The notes: generated by a model not told the origin, from the sequence alone. A stretch of 32,947 nt of DNA from Candidatus Bathyarchaeota archaeon (GCA_023512225.1 JAIMAA010000004.1:1-32947), one strand, 5' to 3'; positions 23,512 through 30,039 are shown, counted from the first letter of the stretch. Program-made: numbers and translations.

Positions 23512-23625
23512 TTAATGGTGATACGGATCCTGCAGAAACCTCCTGAAGTCTTTGACCAAGGGGTAGAGGTAGACATCTTTGATGATGCCGTGGTAGAGGA
23601 AGATATTTCCTTTTTTGGTTAAAAC
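23512..23625 (-). pseudogene. 3' remnant of a second DUF4338 (DruA-like) gene
   Basis: The 87 bp at 23532-23618 match 23784-23870, the 3' end of the intact DUF4338 gene, with a few mismatches and a different last few codons (FLQDPYHH). So it is a diverged paralog fragment, not a copy of the neighbour. It lies between the duplicated initiator fragment and the intact gene and suggests two insertions at this site. Confidence 0.7.
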
Positions 23626-23637
23626 CCGATATTAAAC

Positions 23638-23667
23638 GTTAAATAGTTATTTAACATGTTAAATAAC
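23638..23667. repeat. AT-rich palindromic GTTAAATA cluster
   Basis: Three alternating copies of an 8-mer: GTTAAATA, TATTTAAC, GTTAAATA separated by 2 nt, within an AT-rich ~100-bp interval. Possible binding site or insertion-element end; nothing else is seen between 23626 and 23772. Confidence 0.5.
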
Positions 23668-23772
23668 CAAAATCTGTTTGATAAATAAAATTGATAAATA
23701 ACTGTGAATTTAACCTTACTTCTATAGAAGCCACTCCGAGTTTATTGAAACGATGAAAAGGGAAGAGGTTTC

Positions 23773-24831
23773 TCATTGTTGAAGCAGAAACCTCCTGAAG
23801 TCTTTTACCAGAGGGTAGAGGTAGACATCTTTGATGATGCCGTGGTAGAGGAAGGTTTTTCCTTTTTTGGCGAACCCTTTAGTTTCTCCCACGAGGAGCC
23901 AATTTGAGGCCTTATAGGAGGTGCCTTTGAATCTGCTCTGATCGACGAAGGTTTCGAGGAGGTAGATGGGGTGACCGTAGTATTTGAACCAGTCTTTTTG
24001 GATCTGTTTGATATTGAGGGAGAGGATTTTTGAGGCAAGGTGAGGCACTTTTACGTAGGGCAAAATGAGGAATCTATTGTTCTGTGCGATCAGATGGAGG
24101 TTTTTTGCCTTGATCTCATCAGACCAGCCAATGAATTGGTCTCTACATGAGACCCTCCAGGCTGGGGAGCAGAAACCGAGGCAGGCAACGATCTGGCCAT
24201 CGAGGAAGGCGATGTATTTGAGGTGGGCCCCAACGATCTGGTGGTAGCCCAGGTAGTGGTAGTGATGGATGAGGCTGTTATAGAGAGGTTCCAGTGGGGA
24301 GTGGCGGACCATTTTTAATTCCAGAGGCCCGAAGTGAGTGAGTTTTCCTTCTAAGGGGATTCCCACGGTTTTGATTGGGGAAGGGGTGTGATTTCGTTTC
24401 TCGTTATTGGCAGAACGGACTCTTGGGGGGAGTTGAATGAAACCCCTCTGTTCAAGGCGTAAGAGAAGTTCTCTTGCGGCCATATCTTTGAGGCAACCGT
24501 TGGGTTGGTACCATTGCCACTGGCGGCATAACTCTTGAGAGATGAATTTTCTTCCTCTTTGCCAATGGGTTTGGACGAGGTTGTGGATGAGGGTAAGGTC
24601 ATCAGGGGTGATTAGACGTCCACGGATAGAGACCTGTAAATCGCATCTCTTGTATTTTACCTCGGATGATATACTCCTCCGGCACAGCAAGCTGACGGAG
24701 GCCGACCTCCCCTCTCCATCTCTTCCAAACCCTTCGGCCTCTACCTTGCCTCCGAGCTGCTCTATTTGCTTTTTAGCCCTGTCAATTTTGAATGCAACCA
24801 TCGGCCTTCCCTGTGTATCTATTTTTATCAT
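23773..24831 (-). CDS. DUF4338 (DruA-like) protein
   Basis: 352 aa. From residue ~67 on it shows the N-terminal block RGRLITPDDLTLIHNLVQ, QLCRQWQWYQPNG and CLKDMAARELLLRL, then HFGPLELKMV, YNSLIHHYHYLGY, QIVACLGF, FLILPYVKVPHLASKIL, DWFKYYGHPIYLLETFVD and GTSYKASNWL. These blocks fit the DUF4338 family, known as DruA of the Druantia defence system and also as stand-alone mobile-element-like genes. No other Druantia gene (DruE helicase) is present. Residues ~18-50 (IDRAKKQIEQLGGKVEAE) look like the middle of a different small phage gene fused in frame, so the true start is uncertain. GC and codon use are higher than the phage genes, indicating transfer. Confidence 0.75.
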   Translation of the reverse strand: MIKIDTQGRPMVAFKIDRAKKQIEQLGGKVEAEGFGRDGEGRSASVSLLCRRSISSEVKYKRCDLQVSIRGRLITPDDLTLIHNLVQTHWQRGRKFISQELCRQWQWYQPNGCLKDMAARELLLRLEQRGFIQLPPRVRSANNEKRNHTPSPIKTVGIPLEGKLTHFGPLELKMVRHSPLEPLYNSLIHHYHYLGYHQIVGAHLKYIAFLDGQIVACLGFCSPAWRVSCRDQFIGWSDEIKAKNLHLIAQNNRFLILPYVKVPHLASKILSLNIKQIQKDWFKYYGHPIYLLETFVDQSRFKGTSYKASNWLLVGETKGFAKKGKTFLYHGIIKDVYLYPLVKDFRRFLLQQ

Positions 24832-24958
24832 AGATAAACTGGCGTGGAGACTGCCTGCTTTAGCTGTCAGTAGTTTACAACGGCGTTCTCAAGGGCAGTG
24901 AGTTTAATATTGACATATCCTTGTGTAGCATGGGACACAATGGTCGGTAAAACGTCAA

Positions 24959-25060
24959 TCACAAAGACCTTGCTCGCTTCGATCTTAAAGAAATTTCTTC
25001 CCACACGTCAGGTGAGGACCGACTTGTCTTCCAGTAGTTTAACTCTTCCGCATAAGGCAT
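24959..25060 (-). pseudogene. 5' remnant of a disrupted phage gene
   Basis: AAGGAGGAAACC precedes the ATG at 25060 and the frame reads MPYAEELNYWKTSRSSPDVW before breaking after 33 codons. The IDRAKKQIEQLGGKVEAEG stretch at the start of the DUF4338 frame reads like its continuation, so the gene seems split by the insertion. The bases 24832-24958 between hold another broken frame (KVFVIDVLPTIVSHATQGYV). Function unknown. Confidence 0.5.
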
Positions 25061-25081
25061 GGTTTCCTCCTTGTCTTTTTT

Positions 25082-25279
25082 TTAATCTAAATGCAGATAA
25101 AGTATGGCTACTGATACAAGCCAGTTAATGATCGTCAAAGGTATTATGACTGTAAATATCCATTTCCAAAAATTTGAATCAAGACGTCCAATTTGCTTCT
25201 TCCAAATAAATCCAGCGCATATTGAAAGCAAAACGAAAAAAACCGTTGTGATACTTGGAATTAAAAATCTGGTATTCAT
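25082..25279 (-). CDS. 65-aa membrane protein with two spans
   Basis: GGAGAGGAG precedes the ATG. TM1 residues ~7-25, TM2 residues ~40-61, connected by a basic loop. Last intact gene of the leftward early operon before the insertion. Small two-span proteins in phages include holins and exclusion proteins; undetermined. Confidence 0.6.
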   Translation of the reverse strand: MNTRFLIPSITTVFFVLLSICAGFIWKKQIGRLDSNFWKWIFTVIIPLTIINWLVSVAILYLHLD

Positions 25280-25437
25280 CTCTCCTCTCCATCTCTTATG
25301 TTATTCTCTTAGTTCTTCGGGATCAGGCGGGATAATGGTGGATTCTCGCTAACGGCTGCTTGGAATTGCTAAGTGACTATGCTGCCCCTCTACGGCGCCA
25401 ACGGAGCCCCATCTCAATTTTGCAGACGTTGTACGTC

Positions 25438-25734
25438 TCAGTCACTACCAACCGCTCTGTGGGCCAACGTACCACCACTAATCGCCCGCTTCGTATCCCG
25501 CCTTCTTCCATCTTTCCTGCATGGATCGGAACCAAACTTCTGTTTTTTGGGCCTCTCAATTCCAAAAATACAAAACAGGCAATAATCTCCTCTTGCCATC
25601 TCTTCAGACTCACCAGCGTAATAAGCTTTTATAAATTTCTCCCCACAGCCCTTACACCTGTTTTCAACTGTTCCTGAAACCCTTACTCCGGCAATTCTAT
25701 GAATCCTTTTTTTCGCAAGGGAGACAAAATTCAC
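25438..25734 (-). CDS. Zinc-finger-like protein with dubious 3' end
   Basis: GTG start. CKGC and YCLFC pairs about 25 residues apart form a plausible zinc ribbon (residues ~27-55). The final third is Arg-rich and unlike a folded domain (GRRRDTKRAISGG), and codon use changes, so the 3' end may be a junction with foreign DNA. Overlaps the previous gene by 38 bp. Confidence 0.5.
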   Translation of the reverse strand: MNFVSLAKKRIHRIAGVRVSGTVENRCKGCGEKFIKAYYAGESEEMARGDYCLFCIFGIERPKKQKFGSDPCRKDGRRRDTKRAISGGTLAHRAVGSD

Positions 25735-26068
25735 TAAGAATTTTTTCTACCCGATCAATCACAGCGGCCTTACACCAACCCGTTGTGCCAGCAAAGGCAT
25801 TGGGTTTTAATTCCACAACTAATCGTTGTGCGTTTTCGATAAATAGATCATCTACGATCCTCTCGGCCAGTTTGCGACAGTTGCATCTAACCGGCTCTAT
25901 CCAAACCTTTGCAAAACCCTTAAGGACTCCTTTTCTTCCACACTCTGGACACTCCACCAAAGTATCAATCCCCGTAGTTTTTTTTAAGATGGGGGTTCCA
26001 CAATCGCATTCTACCTCTACATCACCAAGGTATCCATCGTCGTAGTACTGGTTATGAATTATCTTCAT
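25697..26068 (-). CDS. Zinc-ribbon protein
   Basis: 123 aa. Cys pairs at CDC, CPEC, CNC and a late CLPC, with the first two forming a rubredoxin-like knuckle arrangement (VECDCGTPIL, LVECPECGRKG). Central helices are hydrophobic-charged. Nucleic-acid or protein-interaction role is likely for such small phage zinc ribbons; no specific family. Upstream ATAAAAAATG with weak ribosome binding site. Confidence 0.65.
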   Translation of the reverse strand: MKIIHNQYYDDGYLGDVEVECDCGTPILKKTTGIDTLVECPECGRKGVLKGFAKVWIEPVRCNCRKLAERIVDDLFIENAQRLVVELKPNAFAGTTGWCKAAVIDRVEKILSEFCLPCEKKDS

Positions 26069-26113
26069 TTTTTATCCCCATTTATTTATCAGTCTTCCTA
26101 CGATAAACTGATT

Positions 26114-26203
26114 CTAATTTTGATGTGTCAACCAGTGCATACCATTTCCCTCATAAAAGGCTTTAACTTCAAGATTTCCTCTGCGATATATTAACTGTTC
26201 CAT
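26114..26203 (-). CDS. 29-aa peptide gene
   Basis: AGGAGGTAGGATA lies directly before the ATG at 26203, and the ORF is in the gap between two zinc-finger genes. Sequence is basic and aromatic (MEQLIYRRGNLEVKAFYEG). Small but its ribosome binding site is one of the best in this operon. Confidence 0.45.
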   Translation of the reverse strand: MEQLIYRRGNLEVKAFYEGNGMHWLTHQN

Positions 26204-26592
26204 TATCCTACCTCCTGTTCTTTCTGGTGCTTTGTCATGTCGTGCCCGAATGGTTCTGTTAATTCGGTACGAAGTCCCATTCCCTTCTCTAAGGCATAGC
26301 CTTTGATGACCCACTTGATCTCGTCTGTCTTCACATTCCTTTCAACACACTCATCGCAGATAACAGCGATTGCGCCGTCAGGAGGAAGGCCGCATACAAA
26401 GCATCCCCACCCTGCCCCTGACACGTGCCCTTTAAGATTAAGCATAATAAGATTGCGTACGGTCTTGTCCTCCTTCCCGCAGGCACAGCATGAACCAATG
26501 TCTAGGGCCTTATCTATCTCCTTGTGGTCGCAGTCGCCGTCCAATATCTCTGTGACGCCGTCCTCTATATCACGCACGGACAGTGGATACAA
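26203..26592 (-). CDS. Cys-rich zinc-binding protein
   Basis: 129 aa, TTG start (a GTG 5 codons later is an alternative). CCACGK, WGCFVCG and VICDECVER give several Cys pairs at zinc-site spacing, mixed with Gly-rich turns. Family not recognised. Adjacent to other Cys-pair proteins in the early operon. Confidence 0.6.
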   Translation of the reverse strand: MYPLSVRDIEDGVTEILDGDCDHKEIDKALDIGSCCACGKEDKTVRNLIMLNLKGHVSGAGWGCFVCGLPPDGAIAVICDECVERNVKTDEIKWVIKGYALEKGMGLRTELTEPFGHDMTKHQKEQEVG

Positions 26593-26639
26593 TCTTTACA
26601 AAATTTAGAAGTCTGTATTTTTTTCACTTTTCTCCCCGG

Positions 26640-27119
26640 TTATGATTTTATATCTTCAAGGTTTTTGAGTTGTTCTTTAAGAAATTTCTTCCTCTCCTCC
26701 CTTAACCTTAAATGTTCTTCGGTCAGTTCCAAAATTTCCTTCGTCTCAATTTTTTTATAAATCTCTTTTAACGCCCTCCTTGCCACATCGCCTGCCCTTT
26801 CTAAATCACCATCCCTTTCTTCACTTTTATCCTCAATGAGAAACCTTTCCTTAAATTCAATCGACTGCCTTTGTGTGTATTCCCATTCTAAATCCTCAAT
26901 AATGAAGCTTATGATCTCGGACGGCTTTGGAAAAAAAATAAGTTCCCTTCTGGCCCGCTTAAACGCTTTTTCCACCTTGTCGATGTCGTAAATTTCAAGC
27001 TCTTCCCAAAAAACATCCGCTCTCAAGGCTTTCTCATTGTCCGTTAGGTTTATGGTTGGAAGGGTCACTTCGGTCTTTGCCATTGCTAATAAGAACCTTG
27101 GCCTGTCCTCTTTCTTCAT
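26640..27119 (-). CDS. Helicase-loader-like replication protein
   Basis: 159 aa from the ATG at 27119, whose ribosome binding site AAGGAGG lies 8 nt upstream; the longer frame from 27140 is rejected. The N-terminal ~65 residues (YDIDKVEKAFKRARRELIFFPKPSEIISFI) resemble the helical domain of phage helicase loaders (G39P/lambda P-like) that recruit DnaB. The C-terminal half is a long charged helix. It overlaps the replication initiator gene (86 bp), the typical O/P-type order. No AAA+ motifs, so it is not a DnaC ATPase. Confidence 0.65.
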   Translation of the reverse strand: MKKEDRPRFLLAMAKTEVTLPTINLTDNEKALRADVFWEELEIYDIDKVEKAFKRARRELIFFPKPSEIISFIIEDLEWEYTQRQSIEFKERFLIEDKSEERDGDLERAGDVARRALKEIYKKIETKEILELTEEHLRLREERKKFLKEQLKNLEDIKS

Positions 27120-27969
27120 CCTGCGCCTCCTTAGCTTCAAGCCATTTTCTTAATCCTGCAAAACTTTTTTTATCTTTCTTTATTTCGCTCGACATTTTCA
27201 TCCAAAGCTGATCAAACTGCGAGCGAAGTTTCTTAGTGGAGAGAATATTGTTTTGCCAAAAACTATCTTCCTGAGACCAACGGATAACCATCTCTATCTC
27301 TTCAGGCGTTCTTTTGTCTAAACGAATCATTCGGTATATTTCCTCTGCCCATTCTTTGAGGTTTGGTTTCTTAAATTTTGGGTTTCTTTTTATTATCAGG
27401 TTCAAGAGAAGAGAGGCAAGGAAAAACCCCTTGTCTTCTGAATTTTCTTTTCGACTTTCGACAATATTATTTATGGTATTGGTTATGGTATTGGTTATGG
27501 TTATGGTTATGGATTCCTTGAAGGGTTCCTTAAAGGCTTCCCTAAAGGCTTCCTTGAAGCCTTCGCCTAAGCCTTCAGTGAAGTCTTTAATTATTTGAAA
27601 ATATTCATTTTTTAGGTCACATTCTGGAATTTCATCGAAGCATTTTGCCCAAAATTTTAAAACATTTGGAGATTCTGGACGGTCATATTTTAAAGCGTTT
27701 GGGACCATTATTACACGTGCTTTAAAATCGGCTTTTGCTAAGCCTTCCCGTAAGACTTCCCCGAAGGCTTCCCGTAAGCCTTTCAGGGACCAACCGAGAT
27801 TTTCGGCCAGCGCCATCTCACCAAGACTATAAAGACCCGGACAGCTATTTGTGTGGGGGCCAGTAAGGAGGTAAAACCAGAGTGTTTGTGCGTTGGGTTG
27901 TGGCTTTGATAGACGCCTGAATTTTTCATCTCCCCATATTCTCGGATCGATTTTTCGATAGCGTGCCAT
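27034..27969 (-). CDS. Phage replication initiator (O-like, winged-helix)
   Basis: 311 aa. The N-terminal domain MARYRKIDPRIWGDEKFR, then LLTGPHTNSCPGLYSLGEMA and LGWSLKGLREAFGEVL, matches a widespread phage/plasmid initiator type related to DnaD/O proteins. A repetitive centre follows (FKEAFREAFKEPFKES, then an Ile/Thr/Asn run), and the C-terminus (residues ~200-311, GLRKWLEAKEAQDEE) is helical and charged. The DNA coding the repetitive parts forms 12-nt iteron arrays, so the gene probably contains the origin, as in lambda. The ATG start is chosen to match related proteins; no clear ribosome binding site is seen, and a structured leader lies upstream. The first ~190 codons are duplicated at 22692-23291. 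Confidence 0.85.
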   Translation of the reverse strand: MARYRKIDPRIWGDEKFRRLSKPQPNAQTLWFYLLTGPHTNSCPGLYSLGEMALAENLGWSLKGLREAFGEVLREGLAKADFKARVIMVPNALKYDRPESPNVLKFWAKCFDEIPECDLKNEYFQIIKDFTEGLGEGFKEAFREAFKEPFKESITITITNTITNTINNIVESRKENSEDKGFFLASLLLNLIIKRNPKFKKPNLKEWAEEIYRMIRLDKRTPEEIEMVIRWSQEDSFWQNNILSTKKLRSQFDQLWMKMSSEIKKDKKSFAGLRKWLEAKEAQDEERGQAKVLISNGKDRSDPSNHKPNGQ

Positions 27970-27971
27970 TT
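27293..27971. repeat. 680-bp direct repeat, copy B (intact)
   Basis: The parent copy of the duplication described at 22614-23293: it keeps the complete initiator frame and its promoter. Homologous recombination between copies would delete the 4.7 kb between them, containing the DUF4338 gene, zinc-finger genes and helicase loader. Confidence 0.95.
27471..27787. repeat. Iteron arrays and low-complexity tract (candidate origin)
   Basis: Two arrays of 12-nt units with core AAGGCTTCCC: 27521-27580 (five units) and 27740-27787 (four units), same orientation. A low-complexity tract of TATGGT/GGTTAT repeats (27471-27510) adjoins the first array. Iterons next to an AT-rich tract inside the initiator gene is the lambda/P22 origin layout. 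The units also encode a 4-residue protein repeat, so coding selection alone is a rival explanation. Confidence 0.6.
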
Positions 27972-27979
27972 TATCCACA
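27971..27979 (+). promoter_or_regulatory. DnaA box
   Basis: TTATCCACA, identical to the consensus host DnaA box, overlaps the start region of the initiator gene and the end of the duplicated segment. It may link element replication to the host initiator. Confidence 0.5.
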
Positions 27980-27989
27980 AGAAATAAAA

Positions 27990-28090
27990 GCCATCACAAC
28001 CCTTCAGGCTGGCCTCGAAGGCAAGAATGCCGTTGATCTGTTCTGAAGGGTGGATGGCTTATTTTCAAAAACCTTGCCGATTTCGAGGCC
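27990..28090 (-). promoter_or_regulatory. Structured initiator mRNA leader with interleaved stems
   Basis: Stem A pairs 27990-28007 with 28043-28058 (14 bp with a small internal loop). Stem B pairs 28011-28025 with 28073-28090 (15 bp with a 3-nt bulge). The arms interleave, so the two are a pseudoknot or mutually exclusive. Transcription from the promoter at 28099-28127 covers both and reaches the start codon at 27969. An autoregulatory or antisense-controlled leader, or an origin element, is inferred. Confidence 0.65.
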
Positions 28091-28098
28091 ATGAGTAC

Positions 28099-28127
28099 AT
28101 CATATTAAACTTAGAAAAAATTGTCAA
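28099..28127 (-). promoter_or_regulatory. Promoter of the replication operon
   Basis: Minus-strand TTGACA (28122-28127), exact 17-bp spacer and TATGAT (28099-28104). Strong match; drives the initiator, loader and zinc-finger genes. Confidence 0.85.
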
Positions 28128-28135
28128 GAGAAAAA

Positions 28136-28351
28136 TTAACGTTTCTTGATCTCTGGGCTTACCTTTGTTTTTTCAAGGTATTCAGCCCAAAGTATTCTAA
28201 GTTTCGTGTTGAGCTCGGCAACAAGGGTGGGGTTGTCTAACATTATCCTTTTGCTTTCATATATAATCCCAGCCTCGAAAGAAGCTATCGCCGTAAGGAT
28301 GATTATCGCCAGATACAAGAAAAAGCCTTTTAAGTTTTCTGCCTTCGTCAT
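28136..28351 (-). CDS. 71-aa single-span membrane protein
   Basis: GAGGGGGTACC upstream. One TM (LYLAIIILTAIASFEAGII) at residues ~12-30 and a helical cytoplasmic or periplasmic tail. It overlaps the next upstream gene by 95 bp, which is unusually long; both frames look coding. Function unknown. Confidence 0.6.
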   Translation of the reverse strand: MTKAENLKGFFLYLAIIILTAIASFEAGIIYESKRIMLDNPTLVAELNTKLRILWAEYLEKTKVSPEIKKR

Positions 28352-28580
28352 AGTGTGGTACCCCCTCTTTTAATTTAAAGAGCAACTCCTCGACCATGTC
28401 TCCAAGCAGTCTTTCCCTATTTAAGGACTCTTGAAGATAGGTTTGAAGTTCGGTGACCAAGGATTCGTATTCTCGGATCACAAAAAACACGGTGAAAAGG
28501 ATAAAAATGGACTCTATTGCTATGACGATAGTCATACTCACGATTGCGAGATTGCGGAAGTCATACCCCCTGCCCCTCAT
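28257..28580 (-). CDS. Membrane protein with coiled coil, 107 aa
   Basis: ATG at 28580 after TTGGAGG; the frame extends further upstream without a start and merges with a helicase remnant. TM residues ~11-35 (IVSMTIVIAIESIFILFTVF) followed by a coiled-coil region (ESLVTELQTYLQESLNRERL). The last third overlaps the 71-aa gene in another frame and is not conserved-looking, so the true end may be a frameshift. Confidence 0.5.
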   Translation of the reverse strand: MRGRGYDFRNLAIVSMTIVIAIESIFILFTVFFVIREYESLVTELQTYLQESLNRERLLGDMVEELLFKLKEGVPHYDEGRKLKRLFLVSGDNHPYGDSFFRGWDYI

Positions 28581-28721
28581 ACAACCTCCAAATAAAAAGC
28601 CATCTCTGGCCCGCATCCCAATTCGGTCAGGCAGACTTTTCCCCGACCCCACCGGAGCATCCAGCATAAATATCTTTTTTTTAGATTCCAGGATGGACCC
28701 TATTACTTCTACCTGGTAAGG
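28581..28721 (-). pseudogene. Helicase N-terminal remnant with Walker A
   Basis: The open frame reads PYQVEVIGSIL, then IFMLDAPVGSGKSL: a Q-motif-like entry and a Walker A box of superfamily-2 helicases. A stop codon precedes it and the frame runs into the unrelated membrane-protein ORF downstream, so only ~47 codons remain. Probably the relic of a deleted helicase gene. Confidence 0.5.
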
Positions 28722-28765
28722 TTAAGATATCCATCAAAGGAGACCCAATAGGAGAGTTGTCCGGG

Positions 28766-28843
28766 ATGACATTTGGAAGGTGAGAAGATGGACGTTCCCC
28801 CTCTCGTTAGGTTCCAAAAATAAAAAATCCTTCCAAATGTCAT
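28766..28843. repeat. 15-bp perfect inverted repeat downstream of a promoter
   Basis: Arms 28766-28780 and 28829-28843 are perfect reverse complements, 48 nt apart. One arm sits at the predicted transcription start of the promoter at 28851-28879. Operator pair for a looping repressor or an RNA stem are both possible; it could also be a deletion scar near the helicase relic. Confidence 0.7.
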
Positions 28844-28850
28844 GGGAGGC

Positions 28851-28879
28851 TTCATACCAAAACCCAAAAAAGATGTCAA
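28851..28879 (-). promoter_or_regulatory. Leftward promoter
   Basis: Minus-strand TTGACA (28874-28879), 17-bp spacer, TATGAA (28851-28856). It would drive the helicase relic and the two membrane-protein genes. Confidence 0.75.
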
Positions 28880-28963
28880 GCAAAAAAATACTCAGTCGAC
28901 CCTTTCCTTTCCCCAACCGATTAGGTGTAGCTCCCGACCACCCCGCCGATTCGGGGCCGGGCC

Positions 28964-29068
28964 TTACTTTATGAAAAGCTTGAGATTAAGATACAGCCAT
29001 TTTGATTGTATCAAAATCTCCCATTTTAAGAGGAAAATATAAATTTTCTTGGTTATTCGGAGTTTCAT
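28964..29068 (-). CDS. 34-aa peptide gene
   Basis: GGGAGGAATAAA precedes the ATG, which lies one base after the previous stop. Hydrophobic and basic (KLRITKKIYIFLLKWEILIQ), so membrane association is possible. A GC-rich hairpin follows at 28930-28960 without a T run. Confidence 0.45.
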   Translation of the reverse strand: MKLRITKKIYIFLLKWEILIQSKWLYLNLKLFIK

Positions 29069-29069
29069 T

Positions 29070-29252
29070 TTATTCCTCCCGATCTTGTGAGATTTCTGAA
29101 ATTATTTGGTGAGCTCTCTCTTTGGCGGCGAGAAAAGACTCAATACTCTCCCGTTCTTCATCCGTTGTAAGAAGTACAAAAGTGTCCCACATTTTATTTA
29201 TGCATTCTACCAACTCCATCCTCTTAGGATTGACCTGGTTATTTTTTTTCAT
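29070..29252 (-). CDS. Hypothetical 60-aa helical protein
   Basis: AGGGAGAATAAA before the ATG at 29252; a longer frame overlaps the previous gene and is rejected. Helical, with TTDEERESIESFLAAKERAH. No family. Confidence 0.6.
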   Translation of the reverse strand: MKKNNQVNPKRMELVECINKMWDTFVLLTTDEERESIESFLAAKERAHQIISEISQDREE

Positions 29253-29253
29253 T

Positions 29254-29664
29254 TTATTCTCCCTTATGCAGCTTCCAGACTTCCAGTCTCCGGACACCCA
29301 AGAGACGGGTTTCAATTTGAAAACCCATCCCTCTTAGCGTTTTTTTTACCCGTTCTAAGGACAAACCTTCAGGTGGCAGAAACCACCGACCAAACGGCAA
29401 AAAAGGGCCGGGCATATACCCGGCCGGGTAATAAATGACGCCTTCTGGAATGACCTCAAAGTCATCTTCATCGCCCTGGTTTTGGGATTTCAATAACTCG
29501 ATTCCATGCAGATAATGCGTGATTACACTCTTGAGATAGGTAACGGTATCTTTGCACGCTCGACACTTATTGATATGCGCCTCGAACTTAACCATGTCCC
29601 AATCACCCTCTTTGTTCTCTATGCCGAGAGCAACAGGGTCTTGACGACAAACAAGCTTATACAT
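29254..29664 (-). CDS. Zinc-finger (HC2-like) protein
   Basis: 136 aa, GGGGGGAGAATA upstream. Residues ~28-38 have FEAHINKCRACKD, the His-x3-Cys-x2-Cys pattern of anti-sigma-type (zf-HC2) zinc domains. A Pro/Gly-rich middle (YPAGYMPGPFLPFG) and a basic C-terminus follow. In early phage operons such a domain can bind sigma factors; a link to the sigma-region-4-like protein is inference. Confidence 0.6.
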   Translation of the reverse strand: MYKLVCRQDPVALGIENKEGDWDMVKFEAHINKCRACKDTVTYLKSVITHYLHGIELLKSQNQGDEDDFEVIPEGVIYYPAGYMPGPFLPFGRWFLPPEGLSLERVKKTLRGMGFQIETRLLGVRRLEVWKLHKGE

Positions 29665-29695
29665 TATTCTCCCCCCTTTCTTCTAGAGCATAACT

Positions 29696-29842
29696 TCATT
29701 TTTTCTTCTTTTTGAGGATTCGTTCTATTTTTGTCAAAAACTTACAACGGTTCTCTTTTAGGTGTTTGCATTTATGGTAAATGCAAACACTAATTGAGAT
29801 ACGCTGATTCCTCTTACCGCAGTAAAGATAATCCATATCCAT
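29696..29842 (-). CDS. 48-aa Cys/His-rich protein
   Basis: GGGGGGTATT before the ATG. Cys and His residues at YCGK, CIYHKCKHLKENRCKF are spaced like a small zinc finger; tail of six Lys. A palindrome (29762-29790) lies inside its coding sequence. Confidence 0.55.
   Translation of the reverse strand: MDMDYLYCGKRNQRISISVCIYHKCKHLKENRCKFLTKIERILKKKKK
29762..29790. repeat. 13-bp palindrome inside a small gene
   Basis: Arms 29762-29774 and 29778-29790 pair perfectly with a 3-nt loop. Likely either a regulatory hairpin in the mRNA or an operator-like site; the coded CIYHKCKHL is a by-product. Confidence 0.6.
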
Positions 29843-29859
29843 AATACCCCCCTTTTCTA

Positions 29860-30039
29860 TCAAAGATAATCTTTAATCTTCTTTCCCTGCGATCTTTTTA
29901 AATTCCTTACTAAAGCATTAATCCTTTTATTCTCTGCTACCCTTAAAACAGGTCGCTTCCTGACTACATAGAGGTCCCAGATACTCTTACATCTGGGACA
30001 ACGAGCCCTCCCTGGTGTTCTCACCCATTTCTTCTTCAT
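29860..30039 (-). CDS. 59-aa zinc-knuckle protein
   Basis: ATGA overlap with the sliding-clamp gene. CPRCKSIWDLYVV is a single zinc-knuckle pair, and the rest is strongly basic (NLKRSQGKKIKDYL). Probable nucleic-acid-binding protein of the replication operon. Confidence 0.6.
   Translation of the reverse strand: MKKKWVRTPGRARCPRCKSIWDLYVVRKRPVLRVAENKRINALVRNLKRSQGKKIKDYL

Noticed and set aside
23292-23576. 94-codon minus frame beside repeat copy A
   Set aside because: Its start lies in the frame-shifted DUF4338 remnant and the rest has no recognisable pattern; only the remnant is kept.
23773-24831. Full Druantia defence system
   Set aside because: Only the DruA-type family is present; no DruE-like helicase or other components nearby.
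24065-25128. Several plus-strand frames opposite the DUF4338 gene
   Set aside because: Antisense shadows without ribosome binding sites or family patterns.
27471-27787. CRISPR-like repeats
   Set aside because: Units are contiguous 12-mers without spacers and inside a coding frame; they are iteron-like, not CRISPR.
28734-28916. 60-codon minus-strand frame
   Set aside because: It overlaps the canonical promoter and the inverted repeat and lacks a ribosome binding site.
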